Origin: Dendrolimus kikuchii
Lineage: Eukaryota > Arthropoda > Insecta > Lepidoptera > Lasiocampidae
NCBI GenBank assembly: GCA_019925095.2
Contig: CM034397.1
Span: forward strand, 4,235,763-4,299,762
Length of the DNA: 64,000 bases
Direction: 5' to 3'
In this document: positions 38,701-48,367 of the stretch, piece by piece
How the letters are laid out: each line of letters starts with the position of its first letter
Position numbering within the stretch: position 1 is the first letter of the stretch
The notes under the pieces: model-generated
Databases searched by the model: none
What the model saw: the letters and a program-made list of their open reading frames with translations, nothing else
Told to the model about the DNA's origin: nothing
Made by a program: the position numbers and the translations under genes

Positions 38701-38823
38701 AATATTGGAGTTTAATTTATTTTTGGTGCAGGGACCCCGTCCCCCTCGACGAGTGGGGCTTCGCTGGGTAGCGAGCGGAGCGCCACCAGCGAAGCCAACG
38801 ACTCCGGCTGGACCTCGCGCTAG
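23771..38823 (+). CDS. orb: orb, CPEB1-type RNA-binding translational regulator (complete, 13 coding exons)
   Basis: Exons: 23771-23788, 24141-24266, 26674-26786, 29230-29302, 30231-30317, 31495-31570, 32400-32601, 33370-33520, 34546-34711, 35934-36061, 37040-37131, 37842-38017, 38732-38823, giving 499 residues. CPEB proteins bind U-rich CPEs in 3' UTRs and control poly(A) length and translation, with roles in oogenesis. The divergent N-terminal half (1-205) contains [16 protein letters not shown]1 (about 206-289) has [10 protein letters not shown] and [11 protein letters not shown]2 (about 308-385) has TVFVGALHG and [10 protein letters not shown]. The ZZ zinc module (about 392-427) has CSVC, YFC, NCF, YFCRSC and two histidines. 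Motifs such as FVGALHGML and [16 protein letters not shown] identify CPEB1/Orb rather than CPEB2-4/Orb2. The tail after the zinc module is rich in Pro and Ser. The start is the only ATG in the open frame after a TAA upstream. An alternative 5' exon with a longer N-terminus is possible. The donor after exon 8 (GTTGGC) is weak. Confidence 0.95.
24940..25065 (+). mobile_element. Family A fragment in orb intron 2
   Basis: CCAGGTGGTAGGGCATTTGC through to TTGGTGTTACAGATGTCC, with an internal deletion. Confidence 0.6.
25318..25595 (-). mobile_element. RTE 3' end fragment in orb intron 2
   Basis: Contains CTTCACGCCAGTTACCTTGC and GAAGGTGTCGTGGCCTTCCA, matching the element at 62264. Confidence 0.75.
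26296..26390 (+). mobile_element. RTE 3' end fragment, forward
   Basis: GCCTACCCCGCAAGGGAACT followed by the (TATG)n tail; orb intron 2. Confidence 0.75.
27018..27170 (-). mobile_element. RTE 3' end fragment in orb intron 3
   Basis: ACATACATAACTTCACGCCA to TTCTTAAGGCTCCTGGCTCT. Confidence 0.7.
28067..28397. mobile_element. MITE with AAGCCCGTCAC ends and internal palindromes
   Basis: The terminal repeat AAGCCCGTCACAAACGTAGC is mirrored at the right end by GCTACGTCTGTGACGGGCTT. Inside are palindromes centred near 28170 and about 28225. A second copy spans 30485-31151. orb intron 3. Confidence 0.8.
28790..29010 (-). mobile_element. tRNA-derived SINE (family B relative)
   Basis: On the minus strand GGTATATTGGCGGACTAGTC is followed by a B-box-like GGTCGAATCCC and CACATCGGTTAT-type body parts. 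orb intron 3. Confidence 0.55.
29790..30186 (+). mobile_element. LINE 3' end with reverse-transcriptase C-terminus
   Basis: The plus strand encodes [15 protein letters not shown] and [16 protein letters not shown], followed by a UTR and a tail of GAATTTGAATTT. CR1/Jockey-type. It ends 44 bases before orb exon 5. Confidence 0.7.
30485..31151. mobile_element. MITE (AAGCCCGTCAC family) with RTE fragments inside
   Basis: Same ends as 28067-28397. RTE 3' pieces interrupt it at 30628-30772 and 30838-30890. orb intron 5. Confidence 0.75.
32040..32372. mobile_element. MITE-like element upstream of the orb RRM1 exon
   Basis: Left end near ATTTCACGCGCAGGGTTTCC (32049) and right end TTGGTATCCCTGCGCGTTAT (32345) match the ends of the element at 21911-22118. 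Faint similarity continues to the splice acceptor at 32399. Confidence 0.5.
32941..33300 (+). mobile_element. tRNA-derived SINE, family C, with its 3' half repeated
   Basis: A-box-like TGGTTGAGCGGG at 32950-32961, B box GGTTCGATTCC at 33005-33015. The 3' part starting GGATCGGCGCCAGAGTAGTC occurs twice in tandem (about 33070 and 33188). It ends 70 bases before orb exon 8. Confidence 0.85.
33848..33960 (-). mobile_element. Helitron-like repeat fragment in orb intron 8
   Basis: ACTAGGATATGCCCGGGACT and CGACCCAGTAGTTAATGTAT match the reverse of the family at 44073. Confidence 0.45.
34735..35275 (+). mobile_element. LINE 3' end in orb intron 9
   Basis: Encodes [19 protein letters not shown] then a stop, followed by a long UTR with TTCTCCAGTGGAACATATTT and a tail AACTTTTGAATTTGAATT. 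It begins about 25 bases after the exon 9 donor. The inverse copy is at 46915. Confidence 0.75.
35340..35758 (+). mobile_element. Second LINE 3' fragment, frameshifted, in orb intron 9
   Basis: [17 protein letters not shown] in one frame and [17 protein letters not shown] with [10 protein letters not shown] and a stop in another resemble the C-terminus of CR1/Jockey-type proteins. The tail is TAAATAAATAAATA. Confidence 0.55.
36170..36506. mobile_element. MITE (CGTTCCATTAG family), inverse
   Basis: CCGTTCCACTTACTTCCGGG near the left end and TTGGGCGTTGAGCTATTAAA at the right are the reverse of the element at 10103. orb intron 10. Confidence 0.7.
37313..37690 (-). mobile_element. Helitron-like repeat (GTTCGGGATTCACG family), inverse
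   Basis: Begins CGATATACCCGCGACTTCGT and ends GGCCCAGTAGTTTTTACGTA; orb intron 11. Confidence 0.5.
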
Positions 38824-40190
38824 CACTCGCCACCCTCCACTGCCCCCCCCCCCCCCCCCTCCCCTTACACCGCAATCTGGTTGGACCTATTTAGTTAAGG
38901 TTGATTCGTTTGTTTGTTAACTTATCAATTCCATACTTATTTGATCTATTCTACCTTACCATTGGTAGAAAATCTACACTTCTTATATGGAATTTATTAC
39001 GTTTTAACGCGTATGAGAATAAATGAACAGTAAAATGTACTCTACTTTAGTACTTTACTAAGGCCTTAGAAATTTTCTTTATATTATATTAATTTGTATA
39101 AACAGCAATATTTAGTAAAGTTTTTTTAGCCCTCATTCTGCAGCAGCCAATAGGAAAGTGGTGAGGAACGAGGACAGTGAGAATGTAACCCTACGTCGTC
39201 GACGTTAGTGCAGTACCTTAAGACTACATTATTTGGCGACAATTGTTTTCGTCAAAATTATATACCTTGTATGTAATGATTTTGATGAAAAGTCGCTCAA
39301 AAATGGGAGTTGAAAAGGCCCTGTGCTGACGCCGATATGAAAACCCTCGCCACTTTACTACCGTGGAAATAGCGTAAACAGTTAAAGGCTAATAATTTTT
39401 CTTAATTTTTTACAAAATTAAAATTTGTTTTTGAGTGGGTATTAAAATTGTATTTTTCATACAAATAACCTCCTTTTGAATTTTAATAAAATCATATTTT
39501 AATGAAAATGTTAACAAATTTCTTGGATTTAGAAAAAGTTTGGATCGATAAGTTGCAAATACTTGATATATATATAACCTCGATTGGTTAAAGAATTGTT
39601 AGTCGTTTTTTTAGACATGATTTTTTTTGTTGATTATGTAATTTTAATAATGCTGCTATTCGTGTAGTAATAATGTTCAGTAGATCAATTTATCAAAACG
39701 TGCCTATAGTAGTTAGGTGATTTTACAAATTTTAATCCCTTGTATGCCAAATCGGAATTGGAATTTATTTTAACATGTAATTTTAAATTCCTTTTAATAT
39801 GATTCGCGGGAATATCAATGATTTTGTGGAACAAAACGATGTTTTGCTTTAGGTTTTTTAAATGCCTAGTTTTTAACTAAATTTTAATTATATTAGAAAT
39901 ATTTATATTTAATGTTATAATACATTTAACTATAGATTGTAAGACTATAAGTAGAAATGTAATTGATTCTGATATCTGGTTCGGATTAGGTGAAATGTTT
40001 TATATTTGCCTGTAGGCTGTCCATTATCACTTTTAAGACTATTTTAACCGGGCTTTTTAAATTGTATTTTCAATGTGGTTATACAAAATTTTAATGTTAT
40101 TTGTAACCTTACAAAAAATGTAAATTAAATTAGTTTAAGGATGAATAGCTGATTTGATTTTAACTGAAATCTATTTAATGGGAAATAAAT
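38824..40190 (+). promoter_or_regulatory. orb 3' UTR with CPE-like motifs and poly(A) signals
   Basis: The region begins with a C run just after the stop and becomes AU-rich. Poly(A) hexamers AATAAA lie at 39018-39023 (proximal) and 40184-40189 (distal). CPE-like TTTTAAT occurs at 39481, 39497, 39642, 39730, 39792, 39882 and 40089, and TTTTAT at 39998, all between the two hexamers. Orb is known in Drosophila to regulate its own mRNA. Here that is an inference from motif content, and the UTR end is not proven. Confidence 0.55.
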
Positions 40191-41093
40191 GAAAATGTTA
40201 TTTTAAACCTTATTTTATTTATAAATCTGCCTTTTAAATTTCTGAATTATTATACACATTATTGACAATTGAAGGTCAACGCACTGACGCAGCCCAAGCG
40301 TATCGTAAAGACTATCTCAAGTATAGCACATTGACCTGTAGCACAACCTTTCCTCTGCGTCGGTGTTCCTTGACCGTAAATGAACATTTAACTTGTAATT
40401 AATGTACTTGTTTGGGCCACTTCGTAATTTTCCCTAATTCAAAGAAAGGTGGACAAACGCGCTCCCGTTTGCTCTCACCCCCGCCCCACACCGCACCTCA
40501 TCGCGGTCGCCTGCACGCGCTGGTTAAACAAAAAAACTAATGAGGTGTCTTTGGGACACGTTTGGAACGAAGTTCTCCTAAAATGTCTTAAAAATTCTCA
40601 AAACGTCTCAAAAAGTATGTCGAGAAGCATCGAAAACCATCGAAAGTTTATTAAAAACCTATGTATAGAAAGAAATACATAAACAAACAAATAGTATCAA
40701 AAACAGCGTATATTATTACACTAATTGATATTTTAGATTTTATTTCATTGCATTAAAGTTGAAATTGTATAATAGCTTACTAAAGCAAAAAGTGTCGTGA
40801 CAACTTTTCGTAAGAATTTTTTCCGTCTAGCCCCCTTTCACAACGCGCGATAAGGAACTTCGTTCCAAAATGCACCCCGCGACACGCATCAGTGGCTATT
40901 CTCACCTTTACGCAAAAACTAGTGTCGTGTGCGCAGCCTTAATACTCGCAAAATTTCCATCGCGAGTGGTATCACCCTAGCAATTTGGCTTGCGTGCCAG
41001 ACACTCGTGTCCAACAGGTGCGTATCACGGTAACGAGGGCCTGAGGCGGGCGCGGCGAGCGGTGGTTCGGTGCGGTGGCCACAGTGAGACTTC
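40191..41093. other. Intergenic DNA after orb, nothing recognised
   Basis: Mixed AT-rich and GC-richer sequence. A GC-rich patch near 40460-40530 and another at 41030-41090 show no recognisable protein. Probably remnants of repeats. Confidence 0.4.
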
Positions 41094-42123
41094 CTCCTAG
41101 GTCGTAACTTCCGTTTTCGAGTGGAGGGAACGCGCTCGTCCCCTCACCCACTCACAGCCGGTGTACCGCAGGGCTCGGCTCTGTCGCCACTACTCTTCAC
41201 GCTGTACACCAGCGACATCCCAAAAACTCCAGATGTGGAGTTGGCCCTCTTTGCGGATGACACCGCACTCTATACATCAGATAAAAACCGACAAATGGCT
41301 TGCGTCCGGCTGCAGGCAGCTGTCACAGAGCTAGGCGAATGGTTTCGCAAATGGAGGATAGAGGTAAACCCGGAGAAAAGCGCAGCAATGTTCTTTTCCC
41401 CGGGCACGCTTCGCTCCCCCAAACGCGCTAGCCTTCGCCTAAAAACCATTTCGCTCTATGACCAACAAATCCCCTGGGCAAAGTACACCAAATATCTTGG
41501 TGTCACCCTAGATCGGAACTTGCGCTTCAACGAGCATATCACTATAGTCCGAAATAGAGCGCGATTTGTGATGGGTCGTTTAGCACCCATGATAGACAAA
41601 CGAAGCAAAATGTCCCTCAGACACAAGCTTACTCTGTATAAAACATGCATCCTCCCGATCATGACATACGCGAGTGTGGTATTCGGCCATGTCAAGCCTG
41701 CCCTTTTAGATAAACTGCAAATCGTGCAGAATAAATTCATGCGCAGAGCCGTCGGTGCTCCCCTCTATATGCGTAACGTCGACCTCCACCGCGATCTGGA
41801 GCTTCCCTCCATCAAAAACTACATTACGTCGCTCTCGCGTAAGTATTTCGATCTCGCGCCGCACCATCGAAATCCGCTCGTCGTGTCCGCGTCCGATTAT
41901 AAGCCTCGTCGAAAGGTCGGGCTTTATATTACTCGTCGCCCGTTCTCAATTAGTATTTTGTGTCGCCCTATGGTGGGCATCATTAAATTCATTCCCCATT
42001 CATGGCAACAGTCCAGCCGAGGTAAAACTCCTTAGGGAGCTCCCTCGAGCAAGTTGCCCCCCCGGGCTCGAGCGCCTTCGCTTCGAGAAGGCACTCGCCC
42101 CAAACACCCCGGTAAAGTTGTAA
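41094..42123 (+). mobile_element. Jockey-like non-LTR retrotransposon, reverse-transcriptase 3' fragment
   Basis: A 304-residue frame (41121-42035) carries reverse-transcriptase motifs: GVPQGSALSPLLF, then the catalytic FADDTA, WRIEVNPEKS, KYLGVTLD, and a C-terminal YASVVFGH and LQIVQNKFMRRAVGAP. These are typical of the Jockey clade. The homologous frame extends upstream to about 41094 (RNFRFRVEG) and then stops matching, so the element is 5' truncated and lacks the finger region and endonuclease. After about 42000 the frame seems to shift and continues to a stop near 42121. It is probably inactive but fairly recent, since the frame is open over 300 codons. Confidence 0.85.
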
Positions 42124-42744
42124 TTTTGCATTGTATATCAGTATGGACGCACACTACGAATAATCGCACCAAACCTGGTAAAAGCATCGTGGCGACGGAA
42201 CAACCGCGAGTACCGTTTTGATCTGCTCATTTTTTGAATCGTGGACAATTACGACGTGGCTACACTCTTTCAACGCCATTCCGCATTTTTATTCAGGGCC
42301 TTTGGCCTCTACGCCCCCACACTACTGAACCAAGTATTCTCTACTATAGATACAATACATCAATTAGTCGGAATTGGCTCTTTCTTTTTCACCTTTACGT
42401 TTTATTGTAATAAATTGTGGTAGTTTCAATGACAACGGAATACTCGTTAGTGATCATTGCCTTTGTAATTTTAGTTACAAAACATTTCAAATAATTTTTC
42501 GTCGTTACATCAGGGTGTCCAAATCGGCCTCTTTCTAGTTTATTTATAAAATTTCGATATATTTATATTACCAATACTTTATGCTAATTGACGATTCAGT
42601 TTCATTAAGAAAAACTGATGCACCCGTAGTAGCATCAAGTTTTTATATATTAAAATCTTACTCCACTGACTACTAACGTGCCAGATTCGCTAATTTTTCA
42701 TATATTATGTAAAAAAATCGAATGTTAAAACTTTTCTAAATCTG
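42124..42744. other. Intergenic DNA, possible retrotransposon 3' tail
   Basis: The first 300 bases could be the 3' UTR of the Jockey-like fragment, ending near AATAAATTG at 42411. The remainder is AT-rich with nothing recognised. Confidence 0.35.
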
Positions 42745-43620
42745 ACAAAAAAATATCAAACGATGAAAAAGACAATTTTTTTTAAAGCGACATTTTGAAA
42801 TGTCGGAAAATTATAATTAATCTATATGGGGAAACTAAATAAATAAATAAATACTTTAGTGGCCCAACATTCCGACCCGTATAGCATGACTGGTCGTATG
42901 ATAGATTTATATATTTGACCTTTTAGTTTCAGTGGCATTAGTTTGTCGCACGTCACACCGGTTACCTGTCTCCACTTCAGCCATGCTACATTTATTCTTC
43001 TCCTTACATCCCTCTCTATATCACAATTATTCTGCAGTAGTGAACCAAGGTATTTGAATTCGGGGTTACATGGTAGTGTGACTGATTGTAGTTTAAGAGG
43101 CACAGCACTAGAGGTCCCTCCGAAATCACAAAACAGGTATTCGGTTTTGGTTCTGCTGATTTTTAATCCAACGCCCTCTAGCGCTTGCCGCCACCTGTTT
43201 AGTTTGTTTTGAAGTGCTACCCCATCTTCATCCACCAGGACAATATCATCTGCGAAGAGCATGCACCAGGGGGCCTCATCCTGTACCTCTGTGGTCAGTG
43301 CATCCATGACCAGCAGAAACAGGTAAGGACTTAAAGCGGATCCCTGGTGCAAACCTACCCTCACAGGGAACTTGTTCGTGGTTCCTACTGCAGAGCGGAC
43401 TTGTGTGCTAACATTCTCATACATGCTTTCTATCAGTCTTACGTACTTCTCTGGCACACCTTTCGCTCTGAGGACCCACCACAGAACTTCTCGGGGGACG
43501 CGATCGTATGCTTTCTCAAGATCTATGAACACAAAAAAATATCAAACTATGAAAAAGATAATTTTTTTAAAGCGACATATTGAAATGTCGAAAATTTATA
43601 GTTAATCTAAATGGGAAAAC
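42745..43620 (-). mobile_element. RTE-type reverse-transcriptase fragment between ~90-bp direct repeats
   Basis: The minus-strand frame from 43532 down to 42822 encodes the middle of an RTE-clade reverse transcriptase: FIDLEKAYDRVPRE, GLHQGSALSPYLF, LFADDIVLVDE and a final YGSECWATK. Both ends of the ORF are missing. Immediately outside lie two direct copies of about 90 bp (42745-42835 and 43532-43620), about 90% alike by eye. An ATTT-type repeat stretch sits at the 3' border (42835-42853). Confidence 0.8.
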
Positions 43621-44072
43621 GATAACCCTTGTTACCTTGTGAAATACAATTCATACACTGAACATTTTTAGAACCCCTTGCCATCCCTCTCAACAATTTT
43701 ACAGTATAAGAAATTGGGAAAATTGGCACAACCGATAATGGATTATACATTAAACTATTATTAAAAATTAACTGTTAAGATTAATTAAAAGGTCATCATG
43801 AATCACATGAATTTATAAAATTTTTAGCTTTATTACATGAATTTATTTCATAAAATTCGAACACAGTAAAAATCTATCAAAATAAAATGTAGTGAAGTAG
43901 TAGTGTAGTCATTTATTTTAAATTATTTAGTTTACACAATTAACACATCATATTAGAGATAAATACTATAAAATTTCAAACATGCCGTGTATGTACCATA
44001 AAAGCTATTACAAAAAAGAACTGGAATAGACTATATAAACGATGGAGGACATGATGTATTTTTTTTTTATTT
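43621..44072. other. Intergenic AT-rich DNA
   Basis: No gene or clear repeat recognised. Confidence 0.35.
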
Positions 44073-44434
44073 GTCTGTTCGGGATTCACATACAAACTAC
44101 TGGACCGATTTCGTTGCTGTTTGCTGGTCAACAGCTAATTCTTTGACTTGAATTCTGTGCTACTTTTTATCTTAGGAATCTCGTAGGATTTTTTTTGAGA
44201 ATAATTTCAAATTTATAGCAAATTTAATGTAATAAAATTTGTAATATTTTTTATCCCGGGAATTTTCCTGGGAGTGGTTTGTTGTTCGGGTGCATAAAAA
44301 ATTAGCTTATTCCGACACGGTTTTCACTAAAACGATAGCTTACATTCTTTTTTAAATGCATTGATATCTTATGTCCCGGAAATCCCGCAGTAATTTCAAA
44401 TCAAGCGTGGACGAAGTCGCTGGCATATCCTAGT
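44073..44434 (+). mobile_element. Helitron-like repeat (GTTCGGGATTCACG family)
   Basis: It starts near TTTGTCTGTTCGGGATTCAC and ends GGCATATCCTAG followed by T. The CTAG/T terminus fits Helitron-type insertion. Related copies: 8711-8850 (+, truncated), 18711-19115 (+), 33848-33960 (-), 37313-37690 (-). Confidence 0.5.
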
Positions 44435-44889
44435 TGTTACATATAATTAAGGTAACTAGGGGCTAATATAACAAAATCATTCAATTAAGGAAGAGGCCGA
44501 TTGTATCGTTTAGAAATGTTTGTAAATAAATTATTTATCGTTCAGAAATAAGAGGGTACATACGAAATTATTTATTAACCTTAGAAGAAACATTGCTATG
44601 CAAGTAAGAAAACTAAATGTAACAATTGTTTAGGTACAAAAAATAATCACATTTTTTAATGAATGAATGAATGAATATGCTTCATTGTGTTTTAAAGATA
44701 CAGTTAACAGAAATAAAATTTTACAATACAATAGGCGGTCTTATCGCTATTAGCGATTATAGTACATTATGGTACTAGTGTGTAACATTGGTGATTACCG
44801 CCGAGGCGCCATTGAGACTCGAGCCGTAGGCGAGGGTCTTAAGAGAGCCGAGGACGGTAATCATCAATACACACGTGTATCATACGACG

Positions 44890-45261
44890 TTTTTCAACAC
44901 ACTTGTGAATAAAATAACAACAAAAACTCATTTTATTTAGTAGATAAAAAAAAGTTATATATGAGTGAAAGTTTTATTTATTAAACACGTACGAGTTAAA
45001 ATTATCTATTTCAATAAGAAGTTGCATGAAATGAGCAAGCAATAGGAACATTAATTTATTTGTTCTATAGAACACGATATTTTTTTTTTTTAATAAAAAC
45101 TTTTTTAAGAACAAAGCAACTCAACCAATAAAATTTAAAAAAAAAATCTATAACTCACTAGTGAGTTATAATGTCTTTTACTCACAGTTTGATAATGGGT
45201 GTCATTCTGTGCCTAATTGCGGTGACCATAGAGCCGCTTTATGAGCAAGTGTGTTGAAAAA
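44890..45261. mobile_element. MITE-like element with perfect 16-bp inverted ends
   Basis: TTTTTCAACACACTTG at 44890-44905 and its exact complement at 45246-45261 enclose 372 bp of AT-rich non-coding DNA. Confidence 0.5.
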
Positions 45262-45394
45262 GTTTTGAATGTATGAATTGAGGTGCCAACAATGGTATAG
45301 TTTACCCTACTATATTTGAAATTACTGATGTAGCGAGAGGTTTAATGCGCTGGAGTCGAAGCGCAGCGATGCGTCAAAATTTTCACAAACACAC

Positions 45395-45595
45395 ATTGTA
45401 CACCCCCAAGCTAAGCAAATTTGTATTACGGGTAATATACAACGGATCCTAGGACCGATCCTAGAGACCCAGACCATAGTAAATAACAGAGTTCGTTTCC
45501 GAAATTTACCATGCCCAGAATTGAACCCGGAGCCCGCGTTTCAGCGAGTTCAGCCGGCTAAGACTTAGCCCGCTCAACCAGAGGCCGTCAAAGTA
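45395..45595 (-). mobile_element. tRNA-derived SINE, family C (inverse)
   Basis: Reverse-oriented copy of the family described at 21065, from the TTGTATTACGGGTAATATAC side to CTCAACCAGAGGCCGTC. Confidence 0.75.
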
Positions 45596-45889
45596 AGTCT
45601 CATTCGCTCGGTCACTAACATTCACTCGGACGTAGCAGGGGCATGAGAGGAAACTTTGACCGGTTAACAAATGTGTAATTTTCAGTCGAAACTCATACTC
45701 ATGTCGGATATGTTCGTGAGATCCCCTCCACCGGCTGTGGGGGTTCTGGGCGTGGGGGGCGTGGGGATCGGGATGTCCACCGCTGGGAACGCAAACTGCG
45801 GAATCTCCTCATCTGAAAAATCACATACATACATACTTTTTATACAATTACATAAGATCGCAACGTCGTTGATTTTGTACGAGCGTTTT

Positions 45890-46200
45890 TTTTTTTTGAA
45901 TTTTATTGCAGAAGATCAGCAGACAGGCAGACGGCCCACTTGACGGAAAGCAGTTACCATCGCCTATGGACATTTGCAACACCAAAGGTGCTACAAATGC
46001 GCTGCTGCTCTCTTAAGGGAAACTGGAACCTGGTCACTAATGCCGGAACACAACTCAAGGTTGTTATGGCGACATACTTTAGACCAGGGATGGTAGCCAT
46101 CCAGTCGGGCAAATGCCCTACCACCTGGCTGTGGGTTGTTACGTCGCCTCTTACGACAGGCAGGAAATTGTATTCTTTCTCCGTTCCTGCACGGATACAG
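45890..46200 (-). mobile_element. SINE-like repeat, family A (inverse)
   Basis: About 300 bp containing CAGCAGACAGGCAGACGGCC, CATCGCCTATGGACATTTGC and GTTGTTATGGCGACATACTT. In its own orientation it ends in TGCAATAAA plus an A-rich tail. At least ten further full or partial copies occur in the window. No tRNA promoter was recognised, so SINE status is inferred from size and tail. Frames running through it are not genes. Confidence 0.75.
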
Positions 46201-46215
46201 CGTATATAATTATAT

Positions 46216-46497
46216 ATAATAACAGCCCATAAATGTCCCACTGCTGGGCTCGGGCTTCCCATTATAGGGGAACTGACAGCATACCTGCCACGCTTGTCCA
46301 AGGTTTGACACATCGGTTATCTCGCTGTGCAGGTTGCATCGCGATGTTTCCAACACCGTTGTTAGCACGTGGTAATTGTAACAATAAGCACATTAGGTGA
46401 GAAAACTGCCCAAGGGGTGCATGCGTTTCGGCCAGGATCGAACCCGCACCATTTGAGTTTGGGACGCGTAGCCATTTCGCTAACGCTACTTACGAGG
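46216..46497 (-). mobile_element. tRNA-derived SINE, family B (inverse)
   Basis: Begins (plus strand) with AACAGCCCATAAATGTCCCA and ends at the B-box complement GATCGAACCCGC and the A-box side near CGCTAACGCTAC. Directly follows the family A copy. Confidence 0.75.
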
Positions 46498-46731
46498 ATA
46501 CCTAGTTATGATTTCATAAGTGGCTAAAGTTAAATAAGTCAAATAGTGCATTAATTGTTGTTGTGCATTAAAAGTAATTAACGTTATATATAACCCGCCC
46601 GCTTCGCGTGCCGTAAAATATATTTTTTAGCTCACCTCTACTTGGCGAAAGGAAGGTCCATGCCAAATTTCAAGTCTATTGGTATTATAGTTCCTGAGAT
46701 ATCGTGATGAGTCACTATATACGTGGATTTC

Positions 46732-46733
<2 letters not shown>

Positions 46734-46788
<55 letters not shown>
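46734..46788. repeat. (AT)n microsatellite
   Basis: About 27 AT dinucleotides in a row at the end of a repeat that begins near CCCGCCCGCTTCGCGTGCCG (46590). Confidence 0.95.
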
Positions 46789-46791
<3 letters not shown>

Positions 46792-46914
46792 TTATAATAA
46801 TATTTTAAAAGTTAGAAATGCTATGATGTTATTTTAACGTCTGGGGTGGGATATAGTTATAGGGAGCATTTATTTATTATAAAAAGATCAGATTTTTGTT
46901 ATATGAATTCAAAT

Positions 46915-47335
46915 TCAAAAGATTTTTTTCAAAATATGTTCCACTGGAGAACACTTTGAAGGTCATACATATAATTTAATATTTTATTTTACTTCCTATT
47001 CTATGTACAGCACTACGCAACGTGTTATTGCTGTTAAGGAGTAGAAGCGGCAAGAAACTCCCCAGCAACACGTCTAGCTAAAAATGGTTTTTCTTTATGT
47101 TTCTTATTCTATTTATATCTCAAGTTCTTTTTATAAGTTTTATACAGAAGTATGTTATATAATTACTTTTGAAGAATTAACGGAGTTGCAGCAACCAATG
47201 CATACTCAATAAGACAAAGACACAATAAAAGGAAAGAAAAAAAATTATTACAGTTATAATGATGACATGACATACTAAAATTTTATGCTGCAATATATCT
47301 CCATAAATTCCTTATAAGCTTGGAAAAATAAAATT
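46915..47335 (-). mobile_element. LINE 3' end (CR1/Jockey-like), inverse
   Basis: Reverse complement of the 3' UTR type seen at 34735-35275, sharing the parts GAGAACACTTTGAAGGTCAT and AAGAAACTCCCCAGCAACAC. The 3' tail AATTTGAATT lies at the low-coordinate side. Confidence 0.6.
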
Positions 47336-48330
47336 ATATATAGATTACCTATACATAGAATAAAACTGGAAAGGGCGAATTTCTGTATAATGAAACAAAT
47401 ATACTGAATAATAGAGTCCGGTGGATGTAAGAAGTGAAATAGAACTAATTTACATATATTTCTATTTTTTTGTTTTTGTGTTTGTCTGTTTGTACAGGCT
47501 AATCTCCGAAACGACTGGACTAATTTAAATGAAATTGTGTATGGTGGTAGCTTATATGCCTGGTCAACAGGATACTTTAGAACCCGAAAAATTAAAGAGT
47601 TCCGTGGGATAGGTAAAAAACCGCACCGTGTGGACGAAGTCGCGGGCATCAGATAGTATATTATATATACGTTGGAAGTGATTTTTTTTATAACCACCAT
47701 AATTATAACCCAATATTAAATTAATATCTCGAATAATAAATAAATGCGCCGTATGACTATACCGCACCCAACGCCTGTTCTTTTAATCGCTATTTTGTGA
47801 TAGACATAACATGTTGAACTTTTTTCATCTTAGCGCCTAAAACTTAAGCAAATATAAAGAACCTGGTCTCCTATTAAAATCTATGGAGGAAAAACAGAAA
47901 GAAAAATGTTTATTTCCAAACGCGGCACTCGAACGACAAATAGTAACATAAAATACTAGCGGGTGATTTAGAATCCGATTTCAGCGCCACCTACCGGGTC
48001 CAATTATGTATCTAAACCATCCCGAGACCTACGCTCTCACACACGAACACGTGCACACACACACACAGTCATACACACCCACAATTTCATCAAAATAGGT
48101 CAAGCCGTTTTACATTATTAGCCACACTAACAAACGTCAATTGAATTTCATATATCGAGCCTTTACCGACATTTTATCATAATCATATGGACCATTATTT
48201 TGGACCTAAGTATATTTACTGTTGCAAAAGGTATTTTAAAGTATTATTGTGTTTTAAGAAATTCAGTTTTTAATTCAGCAGGATGCAACTAAAACTGAAA
48301 AGCTTAAAACAAAGGTCCAAATGTCGCTTA
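47336..48330. repeat. Repeat-rich DNA between LINE and CDC16
   Basis: Contains a dispersed repeat (about 47470-47650) ending GACGAAGTCGCGGGCATCAG, a second fragment near 47960-48190 with CAGCGCCACCTACCGGGTCC (also at about 30970), and a (CA)n stretch near 48050. No coding sequence recognised. Confidence 0.45.
48269..48274 (-). terminator. Possible CDC16 poly(A) signal (ATTAAA)
   Basis: The variant hexamer ATTAAA on the minus strand lies about 95 bases after the CDC16 stop codon. No AATAAA was seen closer. Confidence 0.3.
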
Positions 48331-48367
48331 CTATAAAATGGCGGTGAAGTGGTGAGCGGTTCGACAA

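Noticed and set aside
23771..38823. orb2 (CPEB2-4 type) identity
   Set aside because: RRM2 reads FVGALHGML and [16 protein letters not shown] and the zinc module YFCRSCW, which fit the CPEB1/Orb branch rather than the FVGGVPRPL type of CPEB2-4.
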